This document shows, piece by piece, positions 51,379 to 59,931 of a stretch of DNA of 61,320 nucleotides (the stretch's first letter is position 1; every line of letters starts with the position of its first letter). Under the pieces are notes generated by a model. It saw only the letters and a list, made by a program, of their open reading frames with translations. It was not told the DNA's origin and did no database searches. The position numbers and the translations under genes were made by a program. Origin of the DNA: CAMDTE01 sp034679985 (GTDB lineage Bacteria > Bacteroidota > Bacteroidia > Flavobacteriales > Schleiferiaceae); NCBI GenBank assembly GCA_034679985.1, contig JAXITR010000008.1, forward strand, positions 1-61,320. The letters are read 5' to 3'.

Positions 51379-52428
51379 ATGCGCAGAAACCTATTGGCCG
51401 GAGTGGCCGCCGTACTCGCCTTCGCCGCGTGCGACAATACCCTGGACGTAACCGCACCGTGGGAGGAAACGCCGGTGTTGTTTGCTTTGTTGAACCCCAC
51501 AGAGGACACCAACTACGTGCGCATTGGGCGCGCCTACCTGGGATCCGACGGACCCGATGCCGGCACACAACACCCGGACAGCTTGTACTACACCAACCTC
51601 ACGGTAGTGGTGGAAGCCCTGGGTCCCAACGGGCAATTGAGAGCCACCTATACTTTGCCGGAGGCGTCGGAAGTCGTCTTGAACACCAACGGCCCTTTTG
51701 TACCCACCGGCTATAAAGCGTACCGATTGGTTGGCAATCTGAACGAGGACTTCACCTACCGCGTCAAGGCCTTCAAAGAAAACCAGACCGAACCGCTGTT
51801 GGTGGCCACCACGCCTTTGGTGAAACCCTCCACGTGGGTGCTGCGCGAGCCGTCTCCCGTGGGAGGGGCCTTGGTGCGCATTCCCATTGGATCCAAGAAC
51901 GGCGCCAAGTTTCGCTGGGACCAGGCCGTGAACGCCCGGATGTACCAGGGCTTTTTGCGGTTTCGATGGACGGAAACCGTGGAAGGGGGCGATTTGGCCG
52001 ACTCCATTCGCTATTCGGTGGACTACCCACTGCCTACCTTGTTGGGCAACAATTTGTTGGGCAACGACGAAATCAACACCGCCGTGGGCTACCAAGATTT
52101 TTACGACTTTTTGGCCAACACTCCAGCCTTGCCCGTGAAACCCGGAGTGCTTCGTTGGTTTCGAGGCATTGATCTGCATTTGGTAGCGGGATCGGACGAT
52201 TTGGCCACCTACATCAGCGTCAGCCAGCCCAGCAACTCCATCGTTCAAGACAAGCCGTTTTTTACCAACGTGCAAGGGGGAGCCGGCGTTTTTGCGAGCC
52301 GTGCCACCTACGTGCGTCCGTACCTCAACATCTCCAACAACAGTTTGGATTCCTTGGTATACAGCCGCAAAACGTGCAAGCTGCGCTTTGCCAAAACCAC
52401 GGTTTTTGACACCCTGACCTGCAATTGA
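51379..52428 (+). CDS. DUF4249-like outer-membrane lipoprotein
   Basis: A 349-residue lipoprotein (lipobox FAAC, Cys18). The body is beta-rich, with an N-terminal TAPWEETPVLFALLNPTEDTNYVRIGRAY region and a C-terminal QDKPFFTNVQGGAGVFASR string that I associate with the DUF4249 family of Bacteroidota lipoproteins. Those are often encoded near SusC-like receptors; none is seen here. The ATG at 51379 is supported by the adjacent promoter box. Family assignment is moderately sure; function is unknown. Confidence 0.82.
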   Translation: MRRNLLAGVAAVLAFAACDNTLDVTAPWEETPVLFALLNPTEDTNYVRIGRAYLGSDGPDAGTQHPDSLYYTNLTVVVEALGPNGQLRATYTLPEASEVVLNTNGPFVPTGYKAYRLVGNLNEDFTYRVKAFKENQTEPLLVATTPLVKPSTWVLREPSPVGGALVRIPIGSKNGAKFRWDQAVNARMYQGFLRFRWTETVEGGDLADSIRYSVDYPLPTLLGNNLLGNDEINTAVGYQDFYDFLANTPALPVKPGVLRWFRGIDLHLVAGSDDLATYISVSQPSNSIVQDKPFFTNVQGGAGVFASRATYVRPYLNISNNSLDSLVYSRKTCKLRFAKTTVFDTLTCN

Positions 52429-52473
52429 GTCCTGCAGGGCGGTCAAAACTGACAAATTGTCGCAATTGAATGA

Positions 52474-52501
52474 CAGAAGGCCGGGTTTTCCCGGCCTTCT
52501 G
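52474..52501 (+). terminator. Hairpin between the DUF4249-like gene and dnaK
   Basis: A 12-bp perfect stem (CAGAAGGCCGGG and complement) with a TTTT loop is followed by CATTTGG, so the T run is poor. It probably ends the upstream transcript. An 11-base palindrome, GACAAATTGTC (52451-52461), precedes it. Confidence 0.65.
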
Positions 52502-52515
52502 CATTTGGTACGGGG

Positions 52516-52546
52516 TTTGACCTACCGGAACCACTAAATACCTTAT
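52516..52546 (+). promoter_or_regulatory. Promoter for dnaK (-33 and -7)
   Basis: TTTG (52516-52519) is followed after exactly 19 bases by TACCTTAT (52539-52546), which differs from TAnnTTTG at the last two bases. The -7 box is 7 bases from the dnaK ATG. No CIRCE element is present. Confidence 0.6.
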
Positions 52547-52553
52547 TTCAATC

Positions 52554-54461
52554 ATGGGAAAAATCATCGGAATTGACTTGGGAACCACCAACTCCTGTGT
52601 CGCCGTCATGGAAGGCAACGAAGCCGTTGTCATCCCCAATGCAGAAGGAAAACGGACCACACCGTCCGTCATTGGTTTCGTAGAAGGCGGAGAGCGCAAA
52701 GTGGGCGATCCGGCCAAACGTCAAGCCATCACCAACCCCAAAAAGACCATTTTCTCCATCAAACGTTTCATGGGCGAGTCCTACGATAACGTGGCGAAGG
52801 AGACCGCGCGCGTGCCCTATTCCGTTGTGAAAGGGGACAACAATACTCCGCGTGTGGACATCGACGGTCGCCTGTACACGCCGCAAGAAATTTCGGCGAT
52901 GGTGCTGCAAAAAATGAAGAAAACCGCCGAGGACTACTTGGGCACGGAAGTCACGGAGGCCGTCATCACGGTTCCCGCGTACTTCAACGACGCCCAGCGT
53001 CAGGCCACCAAGGAGGCCGGTGAGATTGCCGGTTTGACGGTTCGACGGATCATCAACGAGCCCACTGCGGCCGCTTTGGCCTACGGCATTGACAAGCAAG
53101 GCAAGGACCAAAAGATTGTGGTGTTTGACTGCGGCGGCGGTACGCACGACGTCTCCGTTCTGGAACTGGGCGACGGTGTATTTGAAGTAAAATCCACCGA
53201 CGGCGACACCCACTTGGGCGGCGACGACTTTGACGAGCGCATCATCGAATGGCTCGTGGACGGTTTCAAGGCGGACGAAGGCGTGGATTTGCGCCAAGAC
53301 GCCATGGCGTTGCAGCGCTTGAAAGAAGCTGCTGAAAAGGCCAAAATTGAGTTGTCCAGCGCCGGTTCCACGGAAATCAATCTTCCGTACATCACGGCTA
53401 CGGCGAGCGGTCCCAAGCACATTGTGAAAACGATGAGCCGCGCGGATTTTGAGCGCCTGGTAGCGGACTTGGTGGAGCGCACCATTGCTCCCTGCCGCAC
53501 GGCCCTGAAAAACGCCAACATGAGCACGTCGGAGATCGACGAGGTTATTTTGGTAGGCGGTTCTACCCGCATCCCGGCCATTCAAGAGGCCGTCAAGAAG
53601 GTCTTTGGCATGGAGCCCAACCGCGGCGTGAACCCGGACGAGGTTGTAGCCATTGGCGCGGCCATCCAAGGCGGCGTTTTGGCGGGCGACGTGAAGGACG
53701 TACTGCTGCTGGACGTAACTCCGCTCAGCTTGGGTATTGAGACCATGGGCGGCGTCATGACGCGCTTGATCGAGTCCAACACCACCATCCCCACCAAGAA
53801 ATCCGAGACGTTCTCTACGGCGTCCGACAGCCAACCTTCGGTGGAAATCCACGTGCTGCAGGGCGAGCGCCCCATGGCCAAGGACAACAAGACCATCGGT
53901 CGGTTCCACCTGGACGGCCTACCGCCGGCACCCCGTGGCGTTCCGCAAATTGAGGTGACGTTTGACATCGACGCCAACGGTTTGTTGCACGTGTCTGCCA
54001 AGGACAAGGCCACCGGGAAGGAGCAGAGCATTCGCATTGAGGCTTCCTCCGGTCTGAGCAAGGAAGACATCGACAAAATGAAGCAGGAAGCAGAAGTCAA
54101 TGCAGAGTCCGACCGTCTGGCGAAGGACCGCGTGGAGAAGCTGAATGCTGCGGATTCCATGCTATTCCAAACGGAGAAGCAGTTGAAAGAATTCGGCGAA
54201 AAGCTGTCCGACGACAAGAAAGCACCCATAGAAACGGCACTTGAGAATCTGCGCAAGGCACACGCCAGCCAGGAGATCAGCGCCATTGATGCGGCCATGG
54301 AACAGATCAACGAGGCGTGGAAAAACGCTTCCGAGGAACTGTACAAGGCACAGGCAGAAGCCGGCGCAGCCGGTGAGCCGGGAGCAGGCGGTGATGCTGC
54401 AGGAGGATCCGGCAACGGAGCTGCAGACGTTACGGACGTGGAATTTGAAGAAGTGAAGTAA
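52554..54461 (+). CDS. dnaK: Molecular chaperone DnaK (Hsp70)
   Basis: ATP-dependent folding chaperone. The 635-residue protein has IGIDLGTTNSCVAV, FDCGGGTHDVSVLELGDGVFEV (the usual DLGGGTFD variant), LVGGSTRIPAIQ, and the interdomain linker DVLLLDVTPLSLGIE, then the substrate-binding beta domain, a helical lid and a Gly/Ala-rich tail ending DVTDVEFEEVK. All functional regions are present. It stands alone: grpE and dnaJ are not adjacent. It is bounded by its own promoter and a terminator. Confidence 0.99.
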   Translation: MGKIIGIDLGTTNSCVAVMEGNEAVVIPNAEGKRTTPSVIGFVEGGERKVGDPAKRQAITNPKKTIFSIKRFMGESYDNVAKETARVPYSVVKGDNNTPRVDIDGRLYTPQEISAMVLQKMKKTAEDYLGTEVTEAVITVPAYFNDAQRQATKEAGEIAGLTVRRIINEPTAAALAYGIDKQGKDQKIVVFDCGGGTHDVSVLELGDGVFEVKSTDGDTHLGGDDFDERIIEWLVDGFKADEGVDLRQDAMALQRLKEAAEKAKIELSSAGSTEINLPYITATASGPKHIVKTMSRADFERLVADLVERTIAPCRTALKNANMSTSEIDEVILVGGSTRIPAIQEAVKKVFGMEPNRGVNPDEVVAIGAAIQGGVLAGDVKDVLLLDVTPLSLGIETMGGVMTRLIESNTTIPTKKSETFSTASDSQPSVEIHVLQGERPMAKDNKTIGRFHLDGLPPAPRGVPQIEVTFDIDANGLLHVSAKDKATGKEQSIRIEASSGLSKEDIDKMKQEAEVNAESDRLAKDRVEKLNAADSMLFQTEKQLKEFGEKLSDDKKAPIETALENLRKAHASQEISAIDAAMEQINEAWKNASEELYKAQAEAGAAGEPGAGGDAAGGSGNGAADVTDVEFEEVK

Positions 54462-54534
54462 GGGACTTAGGTTCCGTTCTGCCAAACGGAGGCGGCCATC
54501 CCAGCGGGAAGGCCCCCCGCCCGGGGCGGTTCAC

Positions 54535-54567
54535 AAAAAAAAACCGGCGCTTGCGCCGGTTTTTTTA
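54535..54567. terminator. Bidirectional rho-independent terminator between dnaK and the convergent glycosyltransferase
   Basis: Stem AAACCGGCG with its complement around a CTTG loop, flanked by A runs on the left and eight T on the right, so it can end both converging transcripts. The preceding 70 bases after dnaK hold nothing I can assign. Confidence 0.92.
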
Positions 54568-54597
54568 TTGGAACTAAGTGGTCCGTTGATCCGCCAA

Positions 54598-55317
54598 TCA
54601 GCCCTTGAACAGGCCGAACTTCAGAATGCAGTAAATGGCTCGGAAGCCGTCGCGCCAGCCAATTTTCTTGCCCTCTTCAAAAGTCCGTCCGTAGTAGGAA
54701 ATGCCCACTTCGTAAATACGGACCCCGGGGATTCGGGCAATTTTGGCAGTGACCTCCGGTTCAAAACCAAAGCGCTTTTCCTTCAGCGAAAGAGACTGCA
54801 CCAAATCCCGACGGAACAGCTTGTAGCAGGTTTCCATGTCCGTCAGGTTGAGGTTGGTGGTGGCGTTGGACAAAAAGGTCAGCATTTTGTTCCCGATGGA
54901 ATGCCAAAAGAACAAAATTCGGTGGGCGTTGCCGCCCATAAACCGCGAACCGTACACCACGTCGGCATGACCGGCCAATACCGGAGCCAAAAGCAGGTGG
55001 TATTCTTCCGGATCGTACTCCAAATCAGCATCTTGAATAATGAGGTACTCTCCCGTGGCCGCTGCAATTCCCGTGTGCAGGGCCGCGCCCTTGCCTTGGT
55101 TGACGGCGTGCTTGAGGTAGTGGATGGGGAGGTCCGGATGCGCATCGCGGTAGGCCATGACGGCTTCTTCGGTGTTGTCCTTGGAACAGTCGTTCACCAC
55201 AATGAGCTCCTTTTGGATGCCGTTCGGCAGGTTGACGGCGCGAACCTTGTCCAGGATGCGGTGAATGGTGGGGCCTTCGTTGTAGGCCGGCATAACAATG
55301 CTGAGCGTGCGAATCAT
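54598..55317 (-). CDS. Glycosyltransferase family 2 (dolichol-phosphate mannosyltransferase-like)
   Basis: A 239-residue GT-A enzyme: LSIVMPAYNEGPTIHRIL, VVNDCSKDNTEEAV, NQGKGAALHTGIAAATGEYLIIQDADLEYDPEEY (metal-binding DAD), SRFMGGN, and the C-terminal TDMETCYKLFRRDLVQSLSLKEKRFGFEPEVTAKIA typical of polyprenyl-phosphate mannosyl or glucosyl transferases. No C-terminal membrane helices are present. It probably charges a lipid-linked sugar donor. A TAATTTCG box, one base off consensus, lies 5 bases before the ATG at 55317, back to back with the corA promoter. Confidence 0.93.
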   Translation of the reverse strand: MIRTLSIVMPAYNEGPTIHRILDKVRAVNLPNGIQKELIVVNDCSKDNTEEAVMAYRDAHPDLPIHYLKHAVNQGKGAALHTGIAAATGEYLIIQDADLEYDPEEYHLLLAPVLAGHADVVYGSRFMGGNAHRILFFWHSIGNKMLTFLSNATTNLNLTDMETCYKLFRRDLVQSLSLKEKRFGFEPEVTAKIARIPGVRIYEVGISYYGRTFEEGKKIGWRDGFRAIYCILKFGLFKG

Positions 55318-55356
55318 GCCGGCGAAATTACGCCTTTTTTTGGGTACCTTTCCTCT

Positions 55357-56364
55357 ATGGAAACACCCGCTTCTGTGGCGAAAAATTGGCAGCGTTTCAA
55401 CTTTTCTCCCACGCATTGTTCGGAGGTATTTGGGGAGGAGGCCCGACGGTCGTCTCAAACGCCAGAATCCGCGGAGCCACAGGATGTTTTCTGGCTCAAC
55501 GTCCACGGATTGGAGGACGCTTCCGCCATTCGGGAAACGTGCGAATCCCTGGGTTTGCCGCTGCACGCGGCGGATGATTTATTGGACACCAGCCAGCGTC
55601 CAACCGTTGAGGAGTACCCGGAAGGGCTCTATTTTGCCTTGAAAAGTATTGAACGCCATCGCGGAAGCCGCGTGGAGTTGGAGCAAATCGGTTTTGTTTT
55701 GTTGGAGCGCGGGGTTTGGTCCGTGCAAGAAAAGCCTGCGGATTTGTTTGGCGGCGTGCGGGACCGACTGCGCGCGGGCAAGGGCGTTGTTCGGCTTCGT
55801 TCTGCAGATTACCTGCTGTACACGCTGCTGGACGCCGTTTTGGTTCCGTACCGCGCCATTATGGGCCGTTGGGAAGAGACTGTGGACCGATTGGAGGACG
55901 ATGTACTGGAGCGTCCCAACCGCCGCATTTTGGTGGTGGCGCAGGCCCTGAAGCGCGATCTGGCGCAACTGCGCCGCGCCTTGATTCCGCTCCGGGATGC
56001 TGTGAATGCCTTGGAGAAAGGTCAATTTTCGGTGCTGAAGGAAGAAAATCGGCCGTATTTCCGCGATTTAAAGGAGAAAACCCTGGACCTTTTGGAACGC
56101 ATGGAAGCGCTTCGGACGTTGCTGGATTCGGTAGAATCGTTGTATTTGAGCGCCTTGAGCCAAAAAACCAACGAGGTCATGCGGGTACTCACTGTCTTCA
56201 GCACCATTTTTATGCCGTTGACTTTCATCGTGGGCGTGTACGGCATGAACTTCGACTGGATGCCCGAACTGCGCGCCACCTGGGGTTATCCGGCCGTACT
56301 GTTGGCCATGGCCATCATTGCAGTGTCCATGCTGGTGTGGATCAAGCGCAAAGGTTGGTGGTGA
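55357..56364 (+). CDS. corA: CorA-family magnesium/divalent cation channel
   Basis: A 335-residue CorA: a large cytoplasmic N-terminal domain with a long helical section (about 180-260), then two C-terminal membrane helices with the selectivity motif YGMNF (GMN at 296-298) between them and a basic tail IKRKGWW. TVEEYPEGLYFALKSI and RRILVVAQALKRDLAQLRRALIPLRDAV are family-typical. TACCTTTC, one base off the -7 consensus, lies 4 bases before the ATG. It is divergent from the glycosyltransferase gene across 39 bases. Confidence 0.95.
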   Translation: METPASVAKNWQRFNFSPTHCSEVFGEEARRSSQTPESAEPQDVFWLNVHGLEDASAIRETCESLGLPLHAADDLLDTSQRPTVEEYPEGLYFALKSIERHRGSRVELEQIGFVLLERGVWSVQEKPADLFGGVRDRLRAGKGVVRLRSADYLLYTLLDAVLVPYRAIMGRWEETVDRLEDDVLERPNRRILVVAQALKRDLAQLRRALIPLRDAVNALEKGQFSVLKEENRPYFRDLKEKTLDLLERMEALRTLLDSVESLYLSALSQKTNEVMRVLTVFSTIFMPLTFIVGVYGMNFDWMPELRATWGYPAVLLAMAIIAVSMLVWIKRKGWW

Positions 56365-56430
56365 ACCGTAAGGTAGCTTTTGGTGGCTGCCTCCCAGGAG
56401 CCCAATCATCCGGATGTTGAAGATCCAGCC

Positions 56431-57879
56431 TTATTCTTGCGAACCCAATTTACGGATGCGGAAACCGATTAGGGCGATGATCCAACTCATCAGAGGACTG
56501 ACCCAATTGAATACGGCGTACACAAAATATTCACCGGTGGCCACCCCCAGTGTAGCACTCTGGTAAGCGCCGCAGGTATTCCACGGAACCAATGCAGACG
56601 TGACCGTACCGGAATCTTCCAAGCATCGGGACAGGTTTTCGGGGGCTAGGCCGCGCTCGCGGTAGGCGTCTTTGAACATGCGGCCGGGCACCACGATGGC
56701 GAGGTACTGGTCGCCGGCAGTGACGTTGATCAATCCGCACGTGGCCAACGTGGCACCAATAAGGCCCGCTGTGCTGTGCGCTAAGGAAACCAACGATTGC
56801 GTAATCCGCGTTAGAAAACCCGCGGCTTCCATGACCCCGCCAAAAGCCATGGCGCTGATGATGAGCCAAACGGTGCTGAGCATGCCGGCCATTCCTTTGG
56901 ATTGCAGCAGGTCCGCCACGATGGGGTCGGTCGAGGGAACTTGAACCGTGTCGTACAGGGCCCGAACGATGCCCGCATACGCAGCGTGCGCGGCGGGAAT
57001 CCCTTCGCCGGCCAAGGAAGCAACGAATTCCGGTTGCGCCCACAGCGCGGCAACGGCCCCAGCAGCGGCCCCAAAGGCAACGGCAACGAGGGCGTCCACC
57101 CGAAAGAGCATGAGGCCCAAACTGGCTACAGGGACCAGCAACAACCAAGGGGTGAGGTTCATGGTTTCGCGCAGGGTGTTGAGCCAGCTTAAAGAGATGT
57201 TGGCTTCTTCCACGGGAAACCACAGGGTGTACCCAATAAAGAAGAGCAGCGTCACCAAGTAACTCGGAACGGTGGTGATGGTCATGTACCGGATGTGGGT
57301 AAACAAGTCCGTGCCCGCCATGGCCGGAGCTAAGTTGGTAGTGTCCGAAAAGGGGGAGAGCTTGTCCCCAAAATAGGCGCCGGAAATCACGGCACCGGCC
57401 ACCACGGGGGCTGGAAAACCCAAGGCCTGTCCTACGCCCATCAGGGCAATGCCCACGGTGGCGCTGGTGGACCAGGAACTGCCGGTGGCCATGCTGACCA
57501 CGGAACAAAAGAGGACCGTGGCCACCAAAAAGTAGGAGGGGTCCAGGAGGTCCACTCCGTACGCAATCAGGGTGGGGATGACTCCACTGACCAGCCACGT
57601 ACCGCTCAGAGCGCCAATCAAGAGGAGGATGATCATGGCCTTGCCCGCTTCGCGTAAATTGTTGGCGACTCCGTCGAACAAGTCCGAGAACCGTCGGCCA
57701 AAAAAGGCCGCCACGCCCGCGGCGAAAAAGGCACTGGCCAGTAAAATCAACTGGTTGGAACCGGCAACGGCGTCGTCCCCAAAAACCCAACCCACGTTGT
57801 AGGCAAGGGCACCCAACAAGAAAAATAAAGGCAAAAGGGCCGCCCACAAAGGGATGGCCGAAGGCTGAGCAAACTTCAT
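56431..57879 (-). CDS. nhaC: Na+/H+ antiporter NhaC family
   Basis: A 482-residue membrane protein with about eleven to twelve hydrophobic segments. Family strings include LLIGALSGTWLVSGVIPTLIAYG, MATGSSWSTSATVGIALMGVG, SGAYFGDKLSPFSDTTNLAP, and NVTAGDQYLAIVVPGRMF with LEDSGTVTSALVPWNTCGAY. It would exchange cytoplasmic Na+ for H+, complementing the Na+-NQR encoded earlier in the window. It follows maf by 16 bases, probably in one transcript with the genes to its right. Confidence 0.95.
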   Translation of the reverse strand: MKFAQPSAIPLWAALLPLFFLLGALAYNVGWVFGDDAVAGSNQLILLASAFFAAGVAAFFGRRFSDLFDGVANNLREAGKAMIILLLIGALSGTWLVSGVIPTLIAYGVDLLDPSYFLVATVLFCSVVSMATGSSWSTSATVGIALMGVGQALGFPAPVVAGAVISGAYFGDKLSPFSDTTNLAPAMAGTDLFTHIRYMTITTVPSYLVTLLFFIGYTLWFPVEEANISLSWLNTLRETMNLTPWLLLVPVASLGLMLFRVDALVAVAFGAAAGAVAALWAQPEFVASLAGEGIPAAHAAYAGIVRALYDTVQVPSTDPIVADLLQSKGMAGMLSTVWLIISAMAFGGVMEAAGFLTRITQSLVSLAHSTAGLIGATLATCGLINVTAGDQYLAIVVPGRMFKDAYRERGLAPENLSRCLEDSGTVTSALVPWNTCGAYQSATLGVATGEYFVYAVFNWVSPLMSWIIALIGFRIRKLGSQE

Positions 57880-57895
57880 GCTTTAAAGATGCGGA

Positions 57896-58495
57896 TTATT
57901 TGGGTTCCGCGCACCACGGACGGAGGGCTTCCAGCGCTTCGGGGACGGGAAGACCCACCACGTTGGTGTAGCTTCCGTTCAGGGATTTGATGCCCACGTA
58001 GCCAATGAATTCTTGTGCGCCCCAGGCGCCGGCCTTGTCAAACGGGCGATACGTGTCTACGTAGTGTTCCAATACGCTCAGCGGGAGCGGGTGAAATTCA
58101 ATTTCCGTAATGCAGTGGGTGCGGGACCAACGGGTTCCGTCGGTGGCGCAAACGGCGGAAATGACGCGGTGCGTGCTGCCTGCCAGGCGCTGAAGCATGC
58201 GCAGGGCGTCGGCACGGTCTGCGGGCTTGCCAAAGCGTTCGCCGTTTTGCCACACTTCGGTATCCGCGCACAGCAGCACTTCGCCCGTGCGCAAGGTTGG
58301 TAGGAGGTCTTGGGCCTTTTGTTGGGCCACGAATTGTACCGTTTCCAAATCCGTGAGGTTGGAAGGTGCTGTTTCGTCCGCGTCGGAAGTGCGTACGGTA
58401 AATTCCAAACCGACGGCCTCCAGCAGTTCTTTTCTGCGCGGAGATCCGGATCCCAACACCAGAGTATACTCCGGTTTTAGTGTAAACGGACTCAT
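57896..58495 (-). CDS. maf: Maf-family nucleotide pyrophosphatase
   Basis: A 199-residue Maf/YhdE-type protein that hydrolyses dTTP/UTP or modified nucleotides. Motifs: LGSGSPRRKELLEAVGLEF at the N-terminus, CADTEVWQNGERFGKPADRADALRML (Asp of the AADT-type motif), and DKAGAWGAQEFIGYVGIKSLNGSYTNVVGLP with the catalytic Lys/Gly-Ala-Gln region. The start overlaps the stop of the membrane-protein gene by four bases. Confidence 0.96.
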   Translation of the reverse strand: MSPFTLKPEYTLVLGSGSPRRKELLEAVGLEFTVRTSDADETAPSNLTDLETVQFVAQQKAQDLLPTLRTGEVLLCADTEVWQNGERFGKPADRADALRMLQRLAGSTHRVISAVCATDGTRWSRTHCITEIEFHPLPLSVLEHYVDTYRPFDKAGAWGAQEFIGYVGIKSLNGSYTNVVGLPVPEALEALRPWCAEPK

Positions 58496-59361
58496 CCTAC
58501 GACCGGTTCAACGTTTTGTAGAAGACCAGTGGTCCAAAGCAGCCAAAGCACTGCAAAAAGTTGAGCGCCAACGGAGGTCCATTTCTCCAAGCCAGCGGGG
58601 GTTCGCCGGGCCGCCAACAGGAACCCGCCAGCCGCTGCGGTGAATCCGGGTGCGGCAGCCGTCCACAAGCCGATTTGCGCGAACAAAAACGCATAGGTCG
58701 CTACGGATGCGCTCCACAGCCCCCAGGCCAAGGGTACCTCCAAACGTTGAACCGCAGGAGCGTGGAACGGTTCAGCGCGGGCATGCCCGGCCCATGCCGC
58801 CAGTGCGGTGAACAGCGAGAACATGCCCACCACGGGTATGGACTGCAATTGAAATTCGTAGTTGTCGTAAACAAGAGTGGGGACCAGGTCCAGGGTCCAG
58901 ACCAGCCACGGAAAGCCACCGCCCAACACAAGGGCCAAGATGCGTCGAACCAAAAGCCAGGGCGCCAAGCGAAAGCCCCAAACGGCGGCAACGGACAGCA
59001 GGAGCAATCCGCTCAAAAAAGTTAAGTCTGTATTCCAGATCAGCGCAAAGGCACCGGCCGCTGCGGCAATCCAAGCCGCCCATGCGGCGTACTCCGTTTC
59101 GTCGTAGGAGGTGTCGTCGTCGTTTTGCTCCTGGGCACTAGACTCTGCCGTGCCGCGGCTGGTTTCGCTGATGCCCACCAGCCCCAACAAAAAGAGGTGG
59201 ATGGCACCGATTTCCCATCCGGTTAGGGCCGTTTGGTAACCGTCCCAGCTAAAATAACCGGCGTGCAGGGTCCAAAATCCGCCGGCCAACAAAGCAAAGT
59301 GAAGGGCAACGTTTTGCGCGAGTGGCCTCGCCCATAAGGGTGTGTGACCGAGTGTTTTCAT
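58492..59361 (-). CDS. Polytopic membrane protein of unknown function in the maf-kdsC cluster
   Basis: A 289-residue protein with about eight or nine hydrophobic segments and a polar acidic loop near residues 66-90 containing NDDDTSYDET. I cannot place it by sequence. In related genomes, as I recall, the gene between maf and kdsC encodes a UbiA-type prenyltransferase (geranylgeranylglycerol-phosphate type). This protein has similar size and helix count and an Asn/Asp-rich loop after the second helix, but the NDxxDxxxD and second DxxxD motifs are not intact. It may be a diverged, possibly inactive relative, or unrelated. It overlaps maf by ATGA. Confidence 0.78.
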   Translation of the reverse strand: MKTLGHTPLWARPLAQNVALHFALLAGGFWTLHAGYFSWDGYQTALTGWEIGAIHLFLLGLVGISETSRGTAESSAQEQNDDDTSYDETEYAAWAAWIAAAAGAFALIWNTDLTFLSGLLLLSVAAVWGFRLAPWLLVRRILALVLGGGFPWLVWTLDLVPTLVYDNYEFQLQSIPVVGMFSLFTALAAWAGHARAEPFHAPAVQRLEVPLAWGLWSASVATYAFLFAQIGLWTAAAPGFTAAAGGFLLAARRTPAGLEKWTSVGAQLFAVLWLLWTTGLLQNVEPVVG

Positions 59362-59376
59362 AAAGAGTCAACCGGA

Positions 59377-59892
59377 TTATTGGGGCAAAGGACCCACGCC
59401 CCATTTCCCTTGCACCCGAAGGGTTTGTTCGATCAGGTCGCGCACGCAGCCTTTGCCACCGTCGTAGGGCGATACGTAGAGAGCCGCATCCTTGACCTCC
59501 GGAGCGGCGTCTTGGGGAGCACAGGGCAAACCCACGAGCGCCATGGGCGCGAGGTCCGGCAAGTCGTCGCCCATGTAAGCAACTTGTTCTGCAGACAGGT
59601 CCAAGGCCAAGAGTATTTCTTCCAAGGGTTCTACTTTCTCCCGCTTGCCCAAATAGATGAACCGGCAACCGAGGTTGTGGAACCGCTCGCGAACGGCTTC
59701 GGACAAACCTCCGGAAATGATGGCCACTTCCAACCCTTGTTCCAGTGCGCGGGCCACTGCGTACCCATCTTTGGTGTTGAAAACGCGGTAGGGTTGCATG
59801 CCCGGCAAGGCGTGAACCGTACCGTCAGTCATGACCCCATCCACGTCGAAGACAAAGAGCCGAATCTGGGCGAGTTTTTGTTTGTAGTTCAT
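59377..59892 (-). CDS. kdsC: HAD-IIIA hydrolase, KdsC-type KDO-8-phosphate phosphatase
   Basis: A 171-residue HAD phosphatase without cap domain: FVFDVDGVMTDG (nucleophile and acid/base aspartates), FNTKDGYAVARALEQGLEVAIISGG, and AYMGDDLPDLAPMALVGLPCAP. These are the motifs of KdsC, which releases phosphate from KDO-8-phosphate for lipopolysaccharide core synthesis. Standalone HAD-IIIA of this kind in Bacteroidota is usually KdsC; another sugar phosphate is possible. It stands 15 bases before the membrane-protein gene. Confidence 0.92.
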   Translation of the reverse strand: MNYKQKLAQIRLFVFDVDGVMTDGTVHALPGMQPYRVFNTKDGYAVARALEQGLEVAIISGGLSEAVRERFHNLGCRFIYLGKREKVEPLEEILLALDLSAEQVAYMGDDLPDLAPMALVGLPCAPQDAAPEVKDAALYVSPYDGGKGCVRDLIEQTLRVQGKWGVGPLPQ

Positions 59893-59931
59893 GCGAAAAC
59901 GGGCAGGGTATTGGCTAAAGGGTTTCGATTT

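Noticed and set aside
50490..51716. 408-codon open frame opposite panB
   Set aside because: It spans panB and two promoter boxes on the wrong strand, and its product has no recognisable features.
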